From: Apostichopus parvimensis
Lineage: Eukaryota; Echinodermata; Holothuroidea; Aspidochirotida; Stichopodidae
DNA: 23,459 nt
NCBI GenBank assembly: GCA_000934455.1
Contig: KN886853.1
Location: 19,282-42,740 of the forward strand
Direction of reading: 5' to 3'
In this document: positions 19,082-23,459 of the stretch, piece by piece
How positions within the stretch are numbered: the first letter of the stretch is position 1
How the letters are laid out: each line of letters starts with the position of its first letter
The notes under the pieces: model-generated
What the model saw: the letters and a program-made list of their open reading frames with translations, nothing else
The model's database searches: none
Told to the model about the DNA's origin: nothing
Program-made: the position numbers and the translations under genes

Positions 19082-20725
19082 TAAAACGCTATATAGAGAG
19101 CACTGTGGCTGTACATTAGCTAGTGGACTAGTCTCCTAACGATTCCATCAAAAGTGTTTAAATAATTAACGTTCAGCACTACAACTACACTTTGCCATCT
19201 CGAGGGAACGAAAGCCATCCATCGTCTGTAATGCACTCATGCACCCCTTAATGGTTTAATCTGTACTGTACATACTGCACAGAGCTCTGTACCTGGCTGA
19301 ACTACACTAACTGTATATATAGTCTTAACCATACTATATCCCACACTATGACATGCATGCCTATGTATATATATGTAACTACACAATTAATTGATACAAC
19401 AATTACGAGTTAATAACATTTATACTTGTAAGGTGACAAACATCATTGATATTTAAAATTGTCATTTAATTTTAATTCATTTCACACACTTTACAGTGTC
19501 TATCATTAATGCTAAATTAATTGTGGAGAAATTAAATGACAAAAAAACACATGTGCTGAATTCATGCGTATTTCCTCAATTTGTCGGTGTGGTCTGAATT
19601 CGGTTTTGATGATCGGAGTTGGTGAGATTAATTAAACATTCAATAAAACATGAATATATCAGAAGAGGATATAATTAGACGTAGATGCACGTGCAGCAAA
19701 TTTGAGGAAAGTACTGGACATAGCTAATGTACTGTAGTAATCCTAAATATACTGTACATACTGCATTATTACTACAGTAGGATAATGTACAGTGTGGGCC
19801 TACACACATGTATAGTGTCTAACACTCCGCATACTGTACTTGGGAGAATGGCTTTCAGCAGTGATCAAAGTCTTGACTCCTGCCCAAACCCCTACCCACC
19901 CATCTCCCATGCTCCCCTCCCCCACACCCACCCCACTCCCCTCAGTTCACTCCTGTATCTGTCAGGGTTCCTGGTCTAGATAACAGCTTGTACTGCTGTG
20001 TCTGCATCACAGCAGGCTTAATTCAGTCAATTTTACGTAGAAGTGCCAGATGAACAAAAGCCAAACCAAGAGACGACTGCTTAACCAGAGAGGATAATAT
20101 ACCACGTTCAATAGATACAGCACCAGTAGCTAATGTATATATTGCAAACTTTGCACACTATAGTGTGAAAGTCACAAGAACAAAGACAATTTAATTTGAC
20201 CCAGTCAAACTTTATTTCCTAATGAAGGTTACAGTCTATATATAAATATATAGTGCATACTGTACGTACCTTTCAAAATTGCCAGTAACAATCACTCTAC
20301 TGTACAATCAGACATACATGTAGGCACGTAAATCTGGAACAATTGATAACGGATTGTGCACAAAAGAAAGGACGAGCTGTACTTTTAACAGGGGACTTGT
20401 AGTTCAAGTACATGAATAAGCAGTAGTAGTAATAATTAAAATTTGTATTAATTGGTAAGACAACTCCATGAAATATGATCAAAGGTGATATTACATAAAA
20501 AATCACTAAAAAAAAATATATATATATAATAATGCAAATCAAGAAGGTAATTCTAAAAATACTGCAAACTGAAAAACTAAACCAAGCCAGTAAAAAAATA
20601 GTTAGTTAAACTCCAAATACTTAAAATAAAACAATATCAAAATGCACAAAGGCTGGTAACCAACTACAAAAAAAAAGAATAGGTATATTTACTGTTTATT
20701 ATAATATTGGTGCAAATTACGGACC

Positions 20726-20785
20726 GGGTGCAAACCCAAGAGGTCGGTTGCAAACCCACGAGGTCAGGGGCAATCCACAAGGCCG
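20726..20785. repeat. 20-bp tandem repeat, three copies
   Basis: GGGTGCAAACCCAAGAGGTC, GGTTGCAAACCCACGAGGTC, then a diverged AGGGGCAATCCACAAGGCCG. Confidence 0.85.
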
Positions 20786-21290
20786 TGAGCCCAAAGAAAA
20801 CATGAGGTCAAGTGCAGGCAACTATGATAGAATATCGTAAATACTCAAACATGTGGAATAGTTACAAATCTGCTTCCTCCAGATTGTAAATTATAGATTC
20901 CTTCTGCCTTCAACAAGGTATCAAAGATCAATGTAGTTACTTTATGTCCTAACTGGGTCCTTCTCATATTACTGTCACAATTGTTTGCCATACAAAATTT
21001 TACATTTTTTCCAGGTTAGAGATCCCGCTACTAATACTCAAACACAAAGGCTTCCATCTTATTGTATCTAATTGTAAGCAAAACCTAAATTACTGTAAAT
21101 GGTGTTTGCTAGCTTTCTATGAGTTAAGAAGCTTCACCTTTTGACCTTTATATGTATACTTTGCAGTGCCTATTGTTTACAAATTTGTGCTCTAATTTGT
21201 AAATTTGATGCATGTTTGTAGTTAAGATTAAGACACCGAGCTAGTTCATCTCCATGGTATAGATAGATCAATCATTGAGTGAATAATTTA

Positions 21291-21530
21291 GGAGTGTTAT
21301 CTCAGTGGTATAATGCCTGTGCCTTCCAATCATACGGTCCCCAGTTCGAGTCACTCCAAGATTAATGTATGTCGACCAGTTACAGAGTTGTTGACAATTG
21401 ACAATTCATAATGAGGGACGTTAAATATGAATCTACGAGACTGACTTCGATCAGCGTGCGGCTTTGATAAGCCAATGAGGCTCCTTCGCTAGTTCCTGCT
21501 TGCAGGAGGATCTAAAATACATACAAACAT
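21291..21530 (+). mobile_element. tRNA-Gly-like SINE
   Basis: 21291-21358 folds as a tRNA-like head: GGAGTG (21291-21296) pairs with CACTCC (21352-21357), the A-box region is TATCTCAGTGGTATAATGCC, the anticodon region GTGCCTTCCAATCA resembles tRNA-Gly(UCC), and the B-box is CAGTTCGAGTC. A ~160-bp non-tRNA body follows, ending in GCAGGAGGATCTAAAATACA and an ATACATAC-type tail, as SINEs do. A stand-alone tRNA gene is unlikely because the anticodon stem is mismatched. Confidence 0.65.
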
Positions 21531-23060
21531 AATTACTGGATAATATATACAGGATGATATTACAATTAACACAGATTCATAACTAGCTGTAGGACTGTTA
21601 ACAGAACTTTATAAGCTAATAGTAATTAATGCACTTAAAAATCCTTTCAGTACCCTCCAAAGAATTGCTGGTAGTAAAAGTTTATCATTTTTATCATATA
21701 TATGGTGTGTGTGCCACAGCCATATCCATGAAATTAAGGATTGAAATTTGTACAACTGAAAAAGTTTAATTGCATGGAAATCTGTAGAGACCTAGAAAGA
21801 CATCAAATATTTTAAAAGTTACTTTTTTCTTCTTGAACTTCTTTTTCTTTTTTTCTTAATTTTTGTCTTTGATATTTCCATTTCCATGTTTGTAAAATGC
21901 ACACAATAGATCTAAACAGGAGAACATTCTATAACACCTTCTAAGTTAAGTCACCATAAATTCACGAAAAAAAAAGAATCCCTCTTAATTCAGTGCACCC
22001 ATCCCACATCCACCCATTTCTCCTTTACGCCCTCTCCCCCTCCCCCTCTCTTCCTTTTGACCCCATTCTCCCATGGATCCATTGTAAAGCTTATTGGGTA
22101 TGTACGCATATATGTTGTCATATATATGTACGTATACAGTATTTTAACACAATATTTGAAATATGTACACAACCAGTGGATACATTCACCTCCAGCTGCA
22201 GTTAGCCAATTCTCGATCCTGCAAACTAAAACCTGGACAACCATTAATATGATTGATCGATTGCAGCCAAATCCCCAACCATCCCCCCACCTCCCACCCA
22301 TCCCATCCACCATCATCTAATACCCAGAGGAGCATCATTCTAAGTTGATGACCATCCATGACAGTATATACCCCAGTGACTGTGAGTGACACACTGTATT
22401 GACGTCAGTATTCATCGGTCTATAGGGACTGAGTTCGTAGATCTTATTAAGATAAAGCATTTAAATCCACTCTATGGATTAGAAAAGTAGAAAACCACTC
22501 TTTTTTTCTGCTAGATATTTAATACTTGTTGTTCCACTAGCAGCCAAGCATGTGTTGCCCAGAATAAGTGTGTAAATTGTTGATATATATGTGACTGTAC
22601 TGTAATGAAAAAAGAATTTGAAAATTCATCTTCTATAGCTGTAGCACTGTGAGTAATGTACTGGTCACAGAAAATGAATATTCATCTTCTGCCATGACTG
22701 TACTGGTGAATTCCATGGAAATAGTGCATTTCTGACCAAAAATCAACTGTGGGTTTTAGTCAAATGAGGTTTGCAACTGGTATACATGGCACTTACTCCA
22801 TCCAAAACAGGTTTTACTTCTGGGATATCTCTTTCCACTCTCAAAGCAGTGATCCTGGGACTTTTGTGGCCACCCAGGAGCAAAAATACAAAAAATAACC
22901 TGATTTCTAAGGTATATTCAATATTAGGAACCTGGCAAGAAATGGCAAACAAGTCTTTTTACATGATTGTGACTTCAAAGTACTCACTCAATCTGCAAGG
23001 CGAGAACTGTTTATACCAATAAAAGTTTTTGTATGAGTCAACAAAATAACAGGGTCAGAT

Positions 23061-23245
23061 TGTCCCATCAGTCACAGTTTTGGAGGATTTGTTTTGTTAT
23101 AAGCGAGACAAAGTGATTCCAGGTTGATGTTTGGTTATTTTTTATCTAACAGTCATTGGAACATAACCAGATAAGGACAGAGTTTCCACTGTAGTGTGTA
23201 GGTGTCTTTGCTGGGTGACTTCAAAGTTTGTCCCATCAGTCACAG
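23061..23245. repeat. 17-bp exact direct repeat
   Basis: TGTCCCATCAGTCACAG occurs at 23061-23077 and 23229-23245, with no clear mobile element between the copies. Confidence 0.8.
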
Positions 23246-23459
23246 AGTTAACCTCTCTGTAGACTGTATATATGGAGCAATATGTGGCACAACAAGTTTT
23301 CTGAAGAAGACTCAGCGTATTTGTACCCAAGCTTCCTTATGAGCCTAAATGAGATGGAAAACGTGTTTTGGCTCTTCCAGAGGCAAGTCTCGCCCACATG
23401 TGCCAAGATAAATCCATGCAATGCCCATCCAAGACAACCCACACTATACATTTCCTCAT

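Larger units (their letters stand above)
18726..23459. other. Upstream region of the gene; no second gene supported
   Basis: 4.7 kb to the right of exon A. It should contain the missing 5' exon(s) and promoter or a further intron. I find one weak exon candidate (19069-19081), a tRNA-derived SINE (21291-21530), a 20-bp array (20726-20785) and many TACTGTAC words. Both strands have open frames of about 65-108 codons at 21990-22320 and 23190-23459 that match no family I know. Confidence 0.6.

Noticed and set aside
20266-20300. Upstream exon ending GAAAG|GTACGT (minus) before exon A
   Set aside because: The phase-1 frame has a TGA seven codons upstream, with no acceptor in between.
21291-21358. 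Functional tRNA-Gly gene
   Set aside because: The anticodon stem is poorly paired and a SINE-type body and tail follow.
22771-22890. Upstream coding exon ending GATGGA|GTAAGT (minus)
   Set aside because: The open frame ends in phase 0, while exon A needs phase 1, and it shows no ARM or Vac8 similarity.
23190-23459. Open plus-strand frame running off the right edge
   Set aside because: About 70 codons open but with no recognised motif; the opposite strand is also open there, so it is not informative.

Overview
The window is an AT-rich animal (metazoan) genomic segment. It is dominated by one multi-exon gene on the minus strand, split by long introns full of simple repeats and old mobile-element fragments. 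GT-AG introns, small exons, tRNA-derived SINEs and a LINE 3' end rule out a prokaryote. The repeat landscape would suit a marine invertebrate deuterostome such as an echinoderm (sea cucumber or urchin). That placement is an inference from general appearance, not a database match.

The gene encodes an armadillo-repeat (ARM) protein resembling yeast/fungal Vac8. Eight coding exons can be assembled by hand between 18725 and 97 (right to left): A 18603-18725, B 16828-16947, C 13052-13174, D 9565-9687, E 8737-8945, F 3466-3511, G 1824-1957, H 97-222. Every junction has a GT donor and an AG acceptor and every phase matches. The joined 1004 nt read through about 335 codons without a stop and align with Vac8 from its first ARM repeat with no missing piece. 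The 5' end is not securely located (one weak candidate at 19069-19081) and the 3' end lies beyond the left edge of the window. Exons A-D are 123, 120, 123 and 123 nt, each about one ARM repeat, all phase 1-1. After exon E the phases shift.

The most unusual feature is that at least two exons (D and H) are followed, inside the intron, by tandem copies of their own 3' end plus splice donor. Downstream of exon D about eight units of roughly 61 bp (about 9107-9564) still resemble the last ~55 coding bases, and some keep an intact GTAAGT. The nearest copy is almost identical to the exon; the farthest full copy still reads as an ARM helix without stops. Downstream of exon H one 66-bp copy is visible before the window ends. 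Exons G and F also have tandem arrays shortly after their donors, but those are not exon-derived.

The introns also hold a LINE fragment (about 2040-2525, plus strand) with the end of its reverse-transcriptase ORF and a 3' UTR hairpin, a Penelope-like or other retroelement 3' end (about 7160-7680), a 111-bp foldback (9942-10052), two tRNA-derived SINE-like elements (about 14690-14893 minus; 21291-21530 plus), minisatellites and microsatellites. I found no second protein-coding gene I can support, and nothing gene-like to the right of 19100 beyond weak open frames.
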